A stretch of 64,000 bases of DNA, from NCBI RefSeq assembly GCF_024124825.1, contig NZ_JAMXSS010000002.1, forward strand, positions 1,612,001 to 1,676,000, given 5' to 3'. The DNA comes from Arthrobacter sp. H16F315 (GTDB taxonomy: Bacteria > Actinomycetota > Actinomycetes > Actinomycetales > Micrococcaceae). Of the stretch, positions 34,855 through 44,238 are shown in pieces. Each line of letters starts with the position of its first letter. Position 1 is the stretch's first letter. The position numbers and the translations under genes are program-made. Under the pieces are notes generated by a model. That model saw only the letters and a program-made list of their open reading frames with translations. It was not told where the DNA came from and searched no databases.

Positions 34855-36162
34855 ATGACAACAGCCGCTTCCCGCCCGCCGCTGGTCCGCGGCAGCGACC
34901 GGGTGATCGCCGGGGTCTGCGCCGGCCTCGCCGGGCATCTGGGCTGGCCGGTGCGGATGATCCGGATCGGTATGGCGGTTGCCGCGCTCGCCGGCGGTGC
35001 CGGGGTGGCGTTCTACGCCTGGCTTTGGATCATGGTTCCCACCGCTGATGAAAGCGCCAGGCGCAGCGCCCGCCAGCCGGTGTCGCCCATTGCTCCCGCT
35101 GTGAGTGTGCCGGACGGGGAGTTTCCAGCCGGGTGGTGGCGCGGCAGGATCACCGGAATGCGCTACGGCAAGGAGATCCTGCTTGGGTCGGGCCTGCTGC
35201 TGGCCGCCGGCATCCTGATCGCCCGTCTGCTCGGCGTTGACATTCCGCTCGGGACCCTCGTCCCGGTCGCGGCCATCCTGTGCGGCGCGGCCATCGCCTG
35301 GATGCAATTGGATGAAACCCGCCGGGCAGGCCTTGTGGACAAGACCAAAGCGGACCAGGCCGGCGGCTGGGCACGTCTTGCGGCCGGGCTGGCACTTGTT
35401 GTCACCGGCGTCCTGGTTATGGTGTCCGGCTCCGGGTCGTGGGAACAAACCTGGCTTGCGCTGCTGGCCTCGGTGGCGGTGCTCGGGGGCGTGGCGCTGG
35501 TCCTCCTGCCCTGGGGGCTGAAGTTCTGGCGGGACCTGGAGGCGGAGCGGGCCGGGCGGGTCCGCGCCACCGAACGGGCCGAGATTGCCGCCCACCTCCA
35601 CGACTCCGTGCTGCAGACCCTGGCCCTGATCCAGCGGCGGGCCGGCAACGAGACCGACGTCGTCCGGCTTGCCCGGGCCCAGGAACGCGAGTTGAGGGGC
35701 TGGCTGTACCGGGATCCGGGCCGGGAATCCGGTCAGTTGTCCGAGCGTATTAAGGCCGCCGCGGCGGACGTGGAGGACGCCCTGGGCCGCGCGGTCGAAG
35801 TGGTCTCGGTGGGGGACTGCGCCATGGCCGAACGCCACGAGGCGCTCGTCCAGGCCGCCCGAGAGGCGATGCTGAACGCTGCCCGGCACGGCGGCGGCGC
35901 CGTGTCCGTGTATCTGGAGGTCGCCGACGACGCGGCGGAGGTCTTCGTGAAGGACCGCGGTCCCGGCTTCGACCCGGACGCCGTCCCTGCTGACCGGCTG
36001 GGGGTCCGTGAATCGATTATCGGCCGGATGAACCGCCACGGCGGCACCGCTACTATCAGCAGCAACGAAGACGGCACCGAGGTGCGGCTGAGGCTTCCGT
36101 TGGCGGCGGGAGCAGCCACGGGCGCTGCCGCCGCCAACGGCAACGGAGAGGCAACACAGTGA
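34855..36162 (+). CDS. PspC-domain sensor histidine kinase
   Basis: The 435-residue kinase starts with a PspC domain (LVRGSDRVIAGVCAGLAGHLG, followed by a membrane segment) and further predicted membrane helices to about residue 225. The kinase core is the HisKA_3 type of NarL-family partners: ERAEIAAHLHDSVLQTLALI with the phosphorylated His, and an ATPase domain with EAMLNAARHGG and KDRGPGFDPDAVP. I chose ATG 34855 although the frame is open upstream, since PspC homologs start there. The stop overlaps the response regulator start (GTGA). It probably senses envelope stress and controls the divergent PspC operon. Confidence 0.93.
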   Translation: MTTAASRPPLVRGSDRVIAGVCAGLAGHLGWPVRMIRIGMAVAALAGGAGVAFYAWLWIMVPTADESARRSARQPVSPIAPAVSVPDGEFPAGWWRGRITGMRYGKEILLGSGLLLAAGILIARLLGVDIPLGTLVPVAAILCGAAIAWMQLDETRRAGLVDKTKADQAGGWARLAAGLALVVTGVLVMVSGSGSWEQTWLALLASVAVLGGVALVLLPWGLKFWRDLEAERAGRVRATERAEIAAHLHDSVLQTLALIQRRAGNETDVVRLARAQERELRGWLYRDPGRESGQLSERIKAAAADVEDALGRAVEVVSVGDCAMAERHEALVQAAREAMLNAARHGGGAVSVYLEVADDAAEVFVKDRGPGFDPDAVPADRLGVRESIIGRMNRHGGTATISSNEDGTEVRLRLPLAAGAATGAAAANGNGEATQ

Positions 36163-36834
36163 GCATTAAGCGGGGGGGAAGGTCCCGGACCGGGGATCCG
36201 GGTAGTAATTGTGGACGATCATGCCATCTTCAGGTCCGGCCTGAAAGCTGACCTGGACCCGAACATTGTCGTCGCCGGCGAGGCTGGGACGGTGGAAGAA
36301 GCCATCGCCGTGATCGCGGCGGTGCGTCCCGACGTGGTGCTCCTGGATGTCCATCTGCCCGGCGGGCTCGGTGGCGGCGGCCGAGAGGTGCTGGCCGGTT
36401 CAGCTCCCTTGCTGGGCAGTACCCGGTTCCTGGCCCTGAGCGTCTCGGACGCGGCGGAGGATGTTGTGTCGGTGATCCGGGCCGGGGCCCGCGGCTACGT
36501 CACCAAAACCATCTCCGGGAAGGAAATTTCCGACGCCGTGCGCCGGGTGGCGGGTGGCGACGCCGTCTTCTCGCCCCGGTTGGCCGGCTTTGTGCTCGAT
36601 GCTTTCGGCACCGCCCCGGCCGACATTGCCGACGACGAACTGGACAGGCTCTCAGCCCGCGAGCTCGAAGTGATGCGGCTCATCGCCCGGGGCTACAGCT
36701 ACAAGGAAGTCGCGAGGGAACTGTTCATCTCGATCAAGACAGTGGAAACGCACGTCTCGGCCGTGCTGCGCAAGCTCCAGCTCTCCAACCGGCACGAACT
36801 CACCCGCTGGGCCGCCGAGCGCAGGCTCCTCTAA
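36159..36834 (+). pseudogene. LuxR/NarL-type response regulator, frameshifted at the N-terminus
   Basis: GTG 36159 overlaps the kinase stop and begins MSIKRG, but a G7 run at 36172-36178 throws the frame. With six Gs the frame reads on as GEGPGPGIRVVIVDDHAIFRSGLKAD, restoring beta-strand 1 of the receiver; without this, the only start is GTG 36211, which loses that strand. The receiver has phospho-acceptor Asp in VVLLDVHLPGGLGG and the output is a LuxR helix-turn-helix (SARELEVMRLIARGYSYKEV, then VETHVSAVLRKL). It is the partner of the PspC kinase. I treat the extra G as a probable sequencing error. Confidence 0.85.
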
Positions 36835-36847
36835 TCCCACAAACCGG

Positions 36848-36923
36848 ACGCTCCCGCAGTTCGGGCGGGTTGACGGCGAACGCTCCCGCAGTTTCGGCGG
36901 GTTGACGGCGAACGCTCCCGCAG
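36848..36923. repeat. 32-bp tandem repeat, about 2.4 units, after the response regulator
   Basis: ACGCTCCCGCAG recurs at 36848, 36880 and 36912, exactly 32 bases apart, with GCGGGTTGACGGCGA conserved between copies. An inverted copy of the core at 36937-36948 turns the last unit into a hairpin. Confidence 0.85.
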
Positions 36924-36950
36924 CGGCCGGCATCGGCTGCGGGAGCGTTC
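36910..36950. terminator. Terminator hairpin built from the tandem repeat
   Basis: GAACGCTCCCGCAG pairs perfectly over 14 bp with its reverse complement across a 13-base loop, between the convergent response regulator and aminotransferase genes. No T tract follows on the plus strand. Confidence 0.6.
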
Positions 36951-36983
36951 GTGATTCGCCCGCCGGAAGTGCGGGAGGGTTGT

Positions 36984-38201
36984 TTACTTGGCTTGGCCGA
37001 GGAAGTCCTGCAGGCGGGCGACGCCTGTGGCGAGGTCCTCATCGCCCAGGGCGTAGGAGAGGCGTAGGTACCCGGAGGGCCCAAAGGCCTCACCCGGAAC
37101 CACAGCCACTTCCACCTCATCGAGGATCAGGGCCGCCAGCTCCGCGGACGTGGACGGCCGGACGGGGCCGTTAGCGGACGGCAATTCCTTGCCAAGCAGG
37201 GCACGGACGTCCGCGTAGACGTAGAAGGCACCTTTCGGCGTCGGGCAATCCACGCCCTCGATGGCGTTCAGTCCGGCCACGATGGCTTTGCGGCGCCGGT
37301 CGAAGGCGAGCTTCATCTCGTCGACGGCGCTCAGCGGACCGGACACCGCGGCGAGGGCCGCAACCTGCGGGATGTTGGAGACGTTCGACGTGGCATGCGA
37401 CTGCAGGTTCGTGGCGGCCTTGATGACGTCGGCGGGGCCGATCATCCACCCGACGCGCCAGCCTGTCATGGCATACGTCTTAGCCACGCCGTTGAGGATG
37501 ACCACCCGGTCGCCCAGTTCAGGGACGGCCGTGGCAATCGAGGTGAATGGCACCCCGTCGTAGGTCAGGTGCTCGTAGATCTCGTCCGTGACCACCCAGA
37601 GTCCCTTGGCGGCTGCCCACTGGCCGATCTCCCGGACCTGTTCCGGCGAGTACACGGCGCCGGTGGGGTTGGAAGGGGACACAAAAAGAAGTATTTTCGT
37701 GCGGTCCGTAACTGCCGCTTCCAGCTGCTCCACGGTAACCAGGTATTCCTGCTCCGGTCCGGCGAAGACCTCGACCGGGACGCCGCCCGCGAGCCGGATG
37801 GCCTCCGGGTAGGTCGTCCAGAACGGAGTCGGGACAATCACCTCGTCGCCCGGGTCCAGCAGCGTGGCGAAGGTGTTGTAAACGGCTTGTTTGCCGCCGT
37901 TGGTGACGAGCACCTGGGACGCCTCTGCCCGGTAGCCGGAATCGCGGAACGTCTTGTCCGCGATAGCCTGCCGCAGCTCCGGCAGGCCGGCGGCCGGGGA
38001 GTACCGGTGGTACTTGGGCTGGCTGGCGGCTTCGATGGCCGCCTGCACAATGTAGTCGGGGGTCGGGAAGTCCGGCTCCCCGGCGCCGAAACCGATGACC
38101 GGCCGGCCAGCCGCCTTCAACGCCTTCGCCTTGGCATCAACAGCCAATGTGGCGGATTCGGCTATGGCGGAAATACGCTGTGAAATGCGGGCGGCAGGCA
38201 T
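36984..38201 (-). CDS. Aspartate-type aminotransferase, PLP-dependent class I
   Basis: The 405-residue enzyme transfers amino groups, most likely between aspartate and 2-oxoglutarate. The PLP lysine is in [30 protein letters not shown] binds the cofactor and the substrate arginine lies in [24 protein letters not shown] is the N-terminal substrate loop of the I-gamma/aspC-like class of Gram-positive bacteria. It is a single-gene unit. The 298 bases upstream (38202-38499) hold no other gene apart from the tRNA operon promoter. Confidence 0.92.
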   Translation of the reverse strand: MPAARISQRISAIAESATLAVDAKAKALKAAGRPVIGFGAGEPDFPTPDYIVQAAIEAASQPKYHRYSPAAGLPELRQAIADKTFRDSGYRAEASQVLVTNGGKQAVYNTFATLLDPGDEVIVPTPFWTTYPEAIRLAGGVPVEVFAGPEQEYLVTVEQLEAAVTDRTKILLFVSPSNPTGAVYSPEQVREIGQWAAAKGLWVVTDEIYEHLTYDGVPFTSIATAVPELGDRVVILNGVAKTYAMTGWRVGWMIGPADVIKAATNLQSHATSNVSNIPQVAALAAVSGPLSAVDEMKLAFDRRRKAIVAGLNAIEGVDCPTPKGAFYVYADVRALLGKELPSANGPVRPSTSAELAALILDEVEVAVVPGEAFGPSGYLRLSYALGDEDLATGVARLQDFLGQAK

Positions 38202-38385
38202 CGCGGGTCCATTTCTTTGCTTGCAGCTTCGGCGGCTGCGGGTGGGATTCGACGGAATCTACTCTATGCTGTTCATCGGATCGTCAGAGGTGCCCGTGCG
38301 GAAATATGACTGCAGCGTGGCAAGTCGTGGACGCGGCTTTTTTGCTTAGCTGCTCCCGCCGGGACGGACGGTCCGGAGGGGCCGG

Positions 38386-38415
38386 TTCGACGTAGACGCA
38401 GTTGTTGCGTAGACT
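38386..38415 (+). promoter_or_regulatory. Promoter of the tRNA-Trp-secE-nusG unit
   Basis: TTCGAC, 18 bases, then TAGACT; predicted transcription start about 78 bases before the mature tRNA. Confidence 0.5.
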
Positions 38416-38499
38416 GGTTCTCCGGTGTTGAAAACACGACGATGGCCTGCGCCTCAGCGAAGTCTGGGGAAACAGGTCGGGGGCTTGTTTTTGATCCAT

Positions 38500-38572
38500 A
38501 GGGTAGTGGCGCAATTGGTAGCGCAGCGGTCTCCAAAACCGCAGGTTGCAGGTTCGAGTCCTGTCTGCCCTG
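38500..38572 (+). tRNA. tRNA-Trp (anticodon CCA)
   Basis: A complete 73-base cloverleaf: acceptor AGGGTAG/CTGCCCT (one U-G pair), D arm, anticodon stem GCGGT/ACCGC with loop CTCCAAA (CCA at 38533-38535), T arm GCAGG/CCTGT with TTCGAGT, and discriminator G as expected for Trp. The 3' CCA is not encoded. tRNA-Trp directly before secE-nusG is a common actinobacterial arrangement. Confidence 0.97.
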
Positions 38573-38650
38573 CGCAAGCTGTTCCGGTTTCTCCGGAACA
38601 AGCGCAGCAACCATGGTTCAGTTCAGGGCCGGGTATCCGACATTGCGAGG

Positions 38651-38935
38651 ATGAGTGAGATCCAGGTGACCGAAACGGCTGCAGGCAGCTCCAGTGGCCG
38701 CCCCGCCAAGAATGCCCCCAAGGCAGGTTTCTTCGCTCGGATCGCGCTTTTTGTCCGCCAGGTCATCGGCGAACTGAAGAAGGTTGTCGCACCGACCCGC
38801 AAGGAACTGATCAACTACACGCTTGTGGTGCTGGTGTTCGTCGTCATTATGATGCTCATCGCCACAGTGCTGGATCTGGCCTTCGGGGTCGGCGTGGGCT
38901 GGGTCTTCGGCGGCACAGGCCCCACGGACCGCTAA
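38651..38935 (+). CDS. secE: Preprotein translocase subunit SecE
   Basis: The 94-residue protein has a hydrophilic N-terminal tail, the SecE amphipathic segment VRQVIGELKKVVAPTRKELINY and one C-terminal membrane helix (about 62-80), as in single-helix SecE proteins. It clamps SecY in the translocon. ATG 38651 is chosen because the open frame upstream runs into the tRNA gene; the ribosome site (GAGG) is very close. It lies between tRNA-Trp and nusG. Confidence 0.93.
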   Translation: MSEIQVTETAAGSSSGRPAKNAPKAGFFARIALFVRQVIGELKKVVAPTRKELINYTLVVLVFVVIMMLIATVLDLAFGVGVGWVFGGTGPTDR

Positions 38936-39049
38936 GGCGACCGGTCCGCAGACTTCGTGGCTTACCCCGGGATTCCGGCGGTTCTGCGGGGTGTGCGGAA
39001 TTGAGTCATTTAAATAGGCATGTTAGGCAATGAGGAAGCAGGAGACCAA

Positions 39050-39919
39050 GTGTCTGAGCAGGAGCTCGAGGTAACTGAGACTGAGCTGGATAAGAGCCAG
39101 GACGCCGCGGTGGAAACCGGGGAACTGTCCGAGGCCGCGTCTGCTGCGCCCGCATCCGACGTCGCTGACGAGGCCGCTGACACAGCAGAAGCCGGGGAAG
39201 CCGCCGCGGAAGAGTCTGCTGAGGCGGACTCGGACGAGGCAGCCGTTGCCGGCGACGAAGCAGCCGGATCCGATGACGAATCGGCCGACGCGCTGGCAGC
39301 TGCTGCGGCCGCTGCAGAGGTTGACCCGGCCGACGAGTTCAAGGCCAAGCTGCGCCGCCAGGAAGGTGACTGGTTCGTCATCCACTCCTACGCAGGCTAC
39401 GAGAACCGCGTCAAGGCCAACCTTGAGACCCGCATCCAGACCCTGGACATGGAAGACTACATCTTCGAAATCCAGGTTCCGATGGAGGAAGTCGTTGAGA
39501 TCAAGAACGCTCAGCGCAAGGTGATCAACCGCGTCCGGATCCCCGGCTACGTCCTGGTCCGGATGGACCTGACGGATGCCTCCTGGGGCGCCGTCCGCCA
39601 CACCCCGGGGGTTACCGGATTTGTGGGCAACGCCCACAACCCGGTCCCGCTGCGCCTCGATGAGGTCTTCTCCATGCTCGCGCCGGTCTTCGAAGAAGAG
39701 CAGGCCGAGAAGGGCAAGCCCATCAAGCACGCTGCGGCGCAGATCGACGTCGACTTCGAGGTCGGCGAGTCGGTCATCGTCAAGGAGGGCCCCTTCGAGA
39801 CCCTCCCGGCCACCATCTCCGAAATCAAGGTGGACTCCCAGACCCTGGTGGTGCTGGTTTCCATCTTCGAGCGCGAGACGCCGGTCACGCTGGCTTTCAA
39901 CCAGGTCAGCAAGATCTAG
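39050..39919 (+). CDS. nusG: Transcription termination/antitermination protein NusG
   Basis: The 289-residue protein has an N-terminal acidic tail of about 100 residues rich in Glu, Asp and Ala, followed by the NusG NTD ([19 protein letters not shown], then [19 protein letters not shown]) that binds RNA polymerase, and the KOW domain ([20 protein letters not shown]). The long acidic extension is typical of high-GC actinobacteria. The GTG start at 39050 follows AGGAG by 7 bases. It couples transcription to Rho and translation. Confidence 0.95.
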   Translation: MSEQELEVTETELDKSQDAAVETGELSEAASAAPASDVADEAADTAEAGEAAAEESAEADSDEAAVAGDEAAGSDDESADALAAAAAAAEVDPADEFKAKLRRQEGDWFVIHSYAGYENRVKANLETRIQTLDMEDYIFEIQVPMEEVVEIKNAQRKVINRVRIPGYVLVRMDLTDASWGAVRHTPGVTGFVGNAHNPVPLRLDEVFSMLAPVFEEEQAEKGKPIKHAAAQIDVDFEVGESVIVKEGPFETLPATISEIKVDSQTLVVLVSIFERETPVTLAFNQVSKI

Positions 39920-40049
39920 CTGTTCCCACAGAATTCGTCCCGGGCTGCCCGCTTTAGCAGCCAGGGGCGGCCGGCCGCCTCGCCATGGCGGCCACCAAGC
40001 TGCGGCACGCTCCTGTGTCCCAGGAAGTAATTGAGAGAAGGACCCTACA

Positions 40050-40481
40050 TTGGCTCCCAAGAAGAAGGTCACCGGCCTCATCAAGCTGCAGATCCAGGCA
40101 GGTGCCGCTAACCCGGCCCCGCCGATCGGTCCTGCGCTTGGCCAGCACGGTGTCAACATCATGGAATTCTGCAAGGCGTACAACGCTGCGACGGAAGCCC
40201 AGCGCGGCAACGTTATTCCGGTTGAAATCACGGTCTACGAGGACCGTTCATTCACGTTCATCACCAAAACCCCGCCGGCTGCAGAGCTCATCAAAAAGGC
40301 TGCAGGCGTCGCCAAGGGTTCGCCTACCCCGCACACCGTCAAGGTTGCGAAGCTTACCCAGGCCCAGGTCAACGAGATCGCCACCACCAAGATGGAAGAC
40401 CTCAACGCCACCAGCCTTGAAGGCGCCGCGAAGATCATCGCCGGCACCGCCCGCTCCATGGGTATCACCGTCGAAGGCTAA
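40050..40481 (+). CDS. rplK: 50S ribosomal protein L11
   Basis: The 143-residue protein has the N-terminal domain with [25 protein letters not shown], where Pro residues form the thiostrepton site, and the rRNA-binding C-terminal domain ending [13 protein letters not shown] is the start, with GAGAGAAGGA upstream. It lies 130 bases after nusG and precedes rplA. Confidence 0.97.
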
Positions 40482-40622
40482 ATGCCTTTACCGCCGGGCA
40501 ACCGGCACCACCTAAACATTTGAATGTTGGAAACCCGGCACGGATTATCGAGCCGGCGTCCCAACTGTGGCAGGGCCCAGCGCGGTCCGCAGACCACAAC
40601 TGCACAAGGAGAAATAAGCAGC

Positions 40623-41330
40623 ATGGCAAAGCGCAGCAAAGCATATGAGGCAGCCGCAGCCAAGATCGACGCGGAGAAGTTCTACGCGCCGTTCGAGGCA
40701 GTGACGCTGGCCAAGGACACCAACCCGTCCAAGTTCGACGCCACCGTTGAGGTCGCTTTCCGCCTGGGTGTTGACCCTCGCAAGGCCGACCAGATGGTCC
40801 GCGGCACCGTTATCCTGCCGCACGGCACGGGTAAGACAGCCCGCGTCCTGGTCTTCGCAACGGGCGACAAGGCTGAGGCAGCAATCGCAGCCGGCGCCGA
40901 CTTCGTTGGTTCCGATGACCTGATCGAAAAGATCGCAGCCGGCTGGACCGACTTCGACGCCGCCGTCGCCACCCCTGACCTCATGGGCAAGGTTGGCCGC
41001 CTCGGTAAGGTCCTGGGTCCGCGTAACCTGATGCCGAACCCGAAGACCGGCACCGTGACCGCTGACGTCGCCAAGGCCGTCAACGACATCAAGGGCGGCA
41101 AGATCGACTTCCGCGTCGACAAGCACTCCAACCTGCACTTCATCATCGGCAAGGTTTCGTTCGACGCCCTCAAGCTGGCCGAGAACTACGCCGCCGCTCT
41201 GGAGGAAGTTCTTCGCCTCAAGCCGTCCGCTTCCAAGGGCCGGTACATCCAGAAGGCTACCGTCGCCACCACGTTTGGCCCGGGCATCTCGGTTGACCCC
41301 AACGTCACCAAGGTCCTGACCGAGGTCTAG
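40623..41330 (+). CDS. rplA: 50S ribosomal protein L1
   Basis: The 235-residue protein contains the L1 signature [19 protein letters not shown] and [19 protein letters not shown]1 forms the mobile stalk near the E site. ATG 40623 follows an AAGGAGAA ribosome site. It is the last gene of the rplK-rplA unit, ended by a strong terminator. Confidence 0.97.
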   Translation: MAKRSKAYEAAAAKIDAEKFYAPFEAVTLAKDTNPSKFDATVEVAFRLGVDPRKADQMVRGTVILPHGTGKTARVLVFATGDKAEAAIAAGADFVGSDDLIEKIAAGWTDFDAAVATPDLMGKVGRLGKVLGPRNLMPNPKTGTVTADVAKAVNDIKGGKIDFRVDKHSNLHFIIGKVSFDALKLAENYAAALEEVLRLKPSASKGRYIQKATVATTFGPGISVDPNVTKVLTEV

Positions 41331-41356
41331 TCCTCACCAGCCTTACAGCACACGAC

Positions 41357-41392
41357 GGAAAGACCGTCCCGCATCCGCGGGGCGGTCTTTCC
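41357..41392 (+). terminator. Rho-independent terminator after rplA
   Basis: A 16-bp stem (one G-U pair) from GGAAAGACCG to CGGTCTTTCC with a 4-base loop ends in a T-rich 3' arm, 27 bases after the rplA stop. Confidence 0.9.
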
Positions 41393-41539
41393 TGCATTCC
41401 GCGACGAACGGCCAGGGCCCGGTGCGCGTCGCTGGTGGACAGGTATTGATGGAACAGCGGCCCAAAGCGGCATATGCTGGCCGTGGTTGCCCGGTCATCG
41501 CCGGGTTTCCGGCACGCACGGATGGCAGAACCGCTGGGG

Positions 41540-42661
41540 ATGATGGCCGCAATGGCAAATGAAGTACGGATTGAACAGCTGTGGATCCCCGATTCGCTCG
41601 ACGGGTCGGACGCCTCCGACTTTGTTGCCGCCGTCGAAGTGGGACGCAAGGTGCGAATGCAGACTTGGGGCAGTGATGATCTTGCCTACTTGCCGCAGGA
41701 AAAACTGCTCGAAATGGCGGACCCGTACGAGCGCCAGGTCATTCTCGTGGCCAAGGTGAGCGGGGAAATCGTCGGTACTGTGGACATTGCGCTGCCGCTC
41801 GCGGACAACCTCGACCTGGCCGAATTCGCCCTCGACATCCTGCCTGAATTCCAAGGACGGGGCGTGGGCCGGCAACTGCTTGAAGCCGCGGAGCACTTCG
41901 CCCGCGACGAGGGCAGGCACACCATCCTGGTCGACACGAACCATCCGAGTTCCTCGCTCGGTGACAGCGAAGCCGGGCAACTCGTGCCGGGCACGGGCTT
42001 CGGGTTCGTCCCGGGCAACAGCCGCGAAGTCGAGTTCGCCCGCCACAGCGGCTATGCCCTGCAGCACATCGAGCAATTCAGTGCCTGCGCGCTGCCGCTT
42101 GACGGCAAGCTCGTGGCGGAGCTGGGAACCGAGGCCGAGGAGGCCAACGCCGGACGCTACCGCCTGCACCATTGGACGGACCGGTGCCCGGAGCAGTGGC
42201 TTGAGGCCGTCGCGGCACTGGAAAACAACGCGGGCGAAGACGGCGTGCCCGGGGTCGACGATTCAAGCATGGTGTTCGACGGCGGAATCCTCCGGCAAGC
42301 GGAAGATGTCGCCATTGCGCAGGGCCGCCGGACAGTGGTCACCGCCGTCGAGCGCCTGGGCAGCGGTGACCTGGTCGGACTGACCACGATCAGCGTCCTG
42401 GCACTGCGGCCCGACGTGGTCTTCCAAGATGACACAGTCGTCCTCCCGGAGCACCGCGGCAACAAACTGGGTCTGCTGATCAAGGTCGCCAACATGGAGC
42501 GGCTCTCCGAACAGTTCCCGGACGCCCGGGTGCTGTACACCTGGAACGCACCGGAAAACCGTTACCTGCTCACGGTCAACCAACAGCTGGGATTCACCAC
42601 CGCAGGAGTCACCGGGATCTGGCAGAAGGAACTCCCGGATTTGGGCCCCAGCAACAGCTGA
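41540..42661 (+). CDS. Double-GNAT N-acetyltransferase between rplA and rplJ
   Basis: The protein of about 373 residues has an N-terminal GNAT domain with ILPEFQGRGVGRQLLEAAEHF and a second, degenerate half with TVVLPEHRGNKLGLLIKVA, a layout similar to other two-domain GNATs of actinobacteria. Substrate unknown. Start is uncertain: ATGs at 41540, 41543, 41552 and 41474 are in frame, none with a good ribosome site. It has the ribosomal operons on both sides but is separated from rplA by a terminator and from rplJ by the L10 leader promoter. Confidence 0.8.
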   Translation: MMAAMANEVRIEQLWIPDSLDGSDASDFVAAVEVGRKVRMQTWGSDDLAYLPQEKLLEMADPYERQVILVAKVSGEIVGTVDIALPLADNLDLAEFALDILPEFQGRGVGRQLLEAAEHFARDEGRHTILVDTNHPSSSLGDSEAGQLVPGTGFGFVPGNSREVEFARHSGYALQHIEQFSACALPLDGKLVAELGTEAEEANAGRYRLHHWTDRCPEQWLEAVAALENNAGEDGVPGVDDSSMVFDGGILRQAEDVAIAQGRRTVVTAVERLGSGDLVGLTTISVLALRPDVVFQDDTVVLPEHRGNKLGLLIKVANMERLSEQFPDARVLYTWNAPENRYLLTVNQQLGFTTAGVTGIWQKELPDLGPSNS

Positions 42662-42680
42662 ACCGCCCGACGGCGCCGAT

Positions 42681-42710
42681 TTGGAGCAAGGGCCAGGTCT
42701 CGCGTAGGCT
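42681..42710 (+). promoter_or_regulatory. Promoter of rplJ-rplL
   Basis: TTGGAG, 18 bases, then TAGGCT, at the very end of the intergenic space after the GNAT gene. Predicted start near 42717. Confidence 0.6.
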
Positions 42711-42716
42711 AGGGGG

Positions 42717-42969
42717 ACCAAAGACCGTCGGTTGTTGGACATTCACTCTCCCAAGCAAGGCTCACTTCTGCAGCCGCGCCGGGAGAGCCAGTGAATCTCC
42801 AGACGAAGGACCCTGAACATAGGGCGGCCGGCGCAGGTGAACGAAGCAAAGCTCCGCAGTCATGGACTGCGTAGAGACAAGCCCCGTGCATCTGCGCGGG
42901 GCGTTTTTAGTTTTTAGCTCTTTTGAGCGGGGACCGGGAACTACCGGCTCTATCCCCGGAAGGAGGGTT
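42717..42969 (+). ncRNA. L10-type ribosomal protein leader
   Basis: About 250 bases of structured 5' untranslated RNA precede rplJ. In bacteria this leader binds L10(L12)4 for feedback control. Here it holds several GC-rich helices and the hairpin at 42881-42902 followed by TTTTT, which looks like an attenuator. Confidence 0.75.
42881..42908 (+). terminator. Attenuator hairpin in the L10 leader
   Basis: GCCCCG/CGGGGC stem with a 10-base loop followed by GTTTTT, about 60 bases before rplJ. This position suggests conditional termination of the rplJL transcript. Confidence 0.75.
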
Positions 42970-43572
42970 ATGGCAACGCCTAGCAAGGTTTCAGCAGTAG
43001 CTGAGATCACAAACGATTTCAAGGAATCGAACGCCGCTGTCCTGACCGAATACCGCGGGCTCACCGTTGCACAGCTCAAGCAGCTGCGTGTTTCTCTCGG
43101 CCAGGACACCAAGTTCTCGGTCGTCAAGAACACCCTGACCGCCCTTGCAGCCAAGGAAGCCGGTGTCGAAGCATTCGACGGCCAGCTCGCCGGCCCCACT
43201 GCAATCGCGTTTATCAAGGGTGACGCAGTTGCCGCTGCCAAGAGCCTGACGGATTTTGCCAAGGCCAACAAGCAGCTGGTTATCAAGACCGGTTACTTCG
43301 AGGGCAAGGCACTGAACGCCAGCGAGGTAGCTGCCCTGGCAGCACTCGAGTCCCGCGAGCGCCAGCTTGCCATGGTTGCAGGCATCCTCAAGGCTCCTGC
43401 TGCCGCCGCTGCACGCACCATCGATGCTCTGCGCCTCAAGCTTGAAGAAGCGAACGGTGCCCCGGCCGAAGCCGAAGCGCCCGCCGCTGACGAAGCTCCG
43501 GCCGAAGCTCCCGCAGATGCAGCAGTAGAGACCGAAGCTCCGGCTGACGCCGCAGCCCCCGAAGAGAACTAA
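42970..43572 (+). CDS. rplJ: 50S ribosomal protein L10
   Basis: The 200-residue protein starts at ATG 42970 after AGGAGGG, and contains SNAAVLTEYRGLTVAQLKQL and KGDAVAAAKSLTDFAK of L10, with a C-terminal tail rich in Ala, Glu and Pro that is longer than in E. coli. L10 anchors L7/L12 dimers on the stalk and autoregulates through the leader. It is followed by rplL after 77 bases. Confidence 0.97.
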   Translation: MATPSKVSAVAEITNDFKESNAAVLTEYRGLTVAQLKQLRVSLGQDTKFSVVKNTLTALAAKEAGVEAFDGQLAGPTAIAFIKGDAVAAAKSLTDFAKANKQLVIKTGYFEGKALNASEVAALAALESRERQLAMVAGILKAPAAAAARTIDALRLKLEEANGAPAEAEAPAADEAPAEAPADAAVETEAPADAAAPEEN

Positions 43573-43649
43573 CTCTCTTTCAAACCAGACTCCGGTGCGA
43601 AGGCGAGCCCCCGGGCTGCCGAGCACCACTATAGGAAGGACGCCACACC

Positions 43650-44024
43650 ATGGCGAAGCTCACCAACGAAGAGCTCATTGAAGCTTTCAAGGAACTGACC
43701 ATCATCGAGCTCTCTGAGTTCGTTAAGCTCTTCGAAGAGACCTTCGAAGTTACGGCCGCTGCCGTTGCCGTTGCTGGCCCCGCTGCCGGTGGTGCTGCAG
43801 AAGAAGAAGAGCAGACCGCATTCGACGTCATCCTGGAGCACCCGGGCGACAAGAAGATTGCAGTCATCAAGGAAGTTCGCGCCATCACTTCGCTGGGCCT
43901 CAAGGAAGCCAAGGACGTTGTTGACAGCGCACCGAAGGCCATCCTCGAAGGTGTCACCAAGGAAGCTGCCGAGAAGGCTGTTGCCCAGCTCGAAGAAGCC
44001 GGTGCCCGCGTTACCCTCAAGTAA
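43650..44024 (+). CDS. rplL: 50S ribosomal protein L7/L12
   Basis: The 124-residue protein has the dimerising N-terminal helix region ([20 protein letters not shown]), an Ala/Gly-rich hinge and the globular C-terminus ([20 protein letters not shown]) that recruits translation GTPases. AGGAAGG precedes the ATG. It is followed by a strong terminator. Confidence 0.97.
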   Translation: MAKLTNEELIEAFKELTIIELSEFVKLFEETFEVTAAAVAVAGPAAGGAAEEEEQTAFDVILEHPGDKKIAVIKEVRAITSLGLKEAKDVVDSAPKAILEGVTKEAAEKAVAQLEEAGARVTLK

Positions 44025-44073
44025 CCCGCCGCTTCAGGACCTGGCCGGGAACCTCGTGTTCCCGTTCCGCTCG

Positions 44074-44107
44074 GGAAACCCCGCACACCCCGGTGTGCGG
44101 GGTTTCC
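44074..44107 (+). terminator. Rho-independent terminator after rplL
   Basis: A 16-bp perfect stem from GGAAACCCCG to CGGGGTTTCC with a 2-base apex; stem arm ends in TTTCC. Confidence 0.9.
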
Positions 44108-44238
44108 TGCGTTCCGGGCGGACAACAACGGCAGGTGAACTTCCCAAAGAGTTTGTGGAATCCATGTTCTCCCGCGTGAATGCGCGCCTAGACTGTGGCT
44201 TTGTGCCAACAGGCCGCCAACGCTGAGGAGTCCCCACA

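Noticed and set aside
36848..36950. CRISPR-like array
   Set aside because: Repeats are contiguous with a 32-bp period and almost no unique spacer; no cas genes present.
38546..38650. Longer SecE start
   Set aside because: The upstream part overlaps the 3' half of tRNA-Trp.
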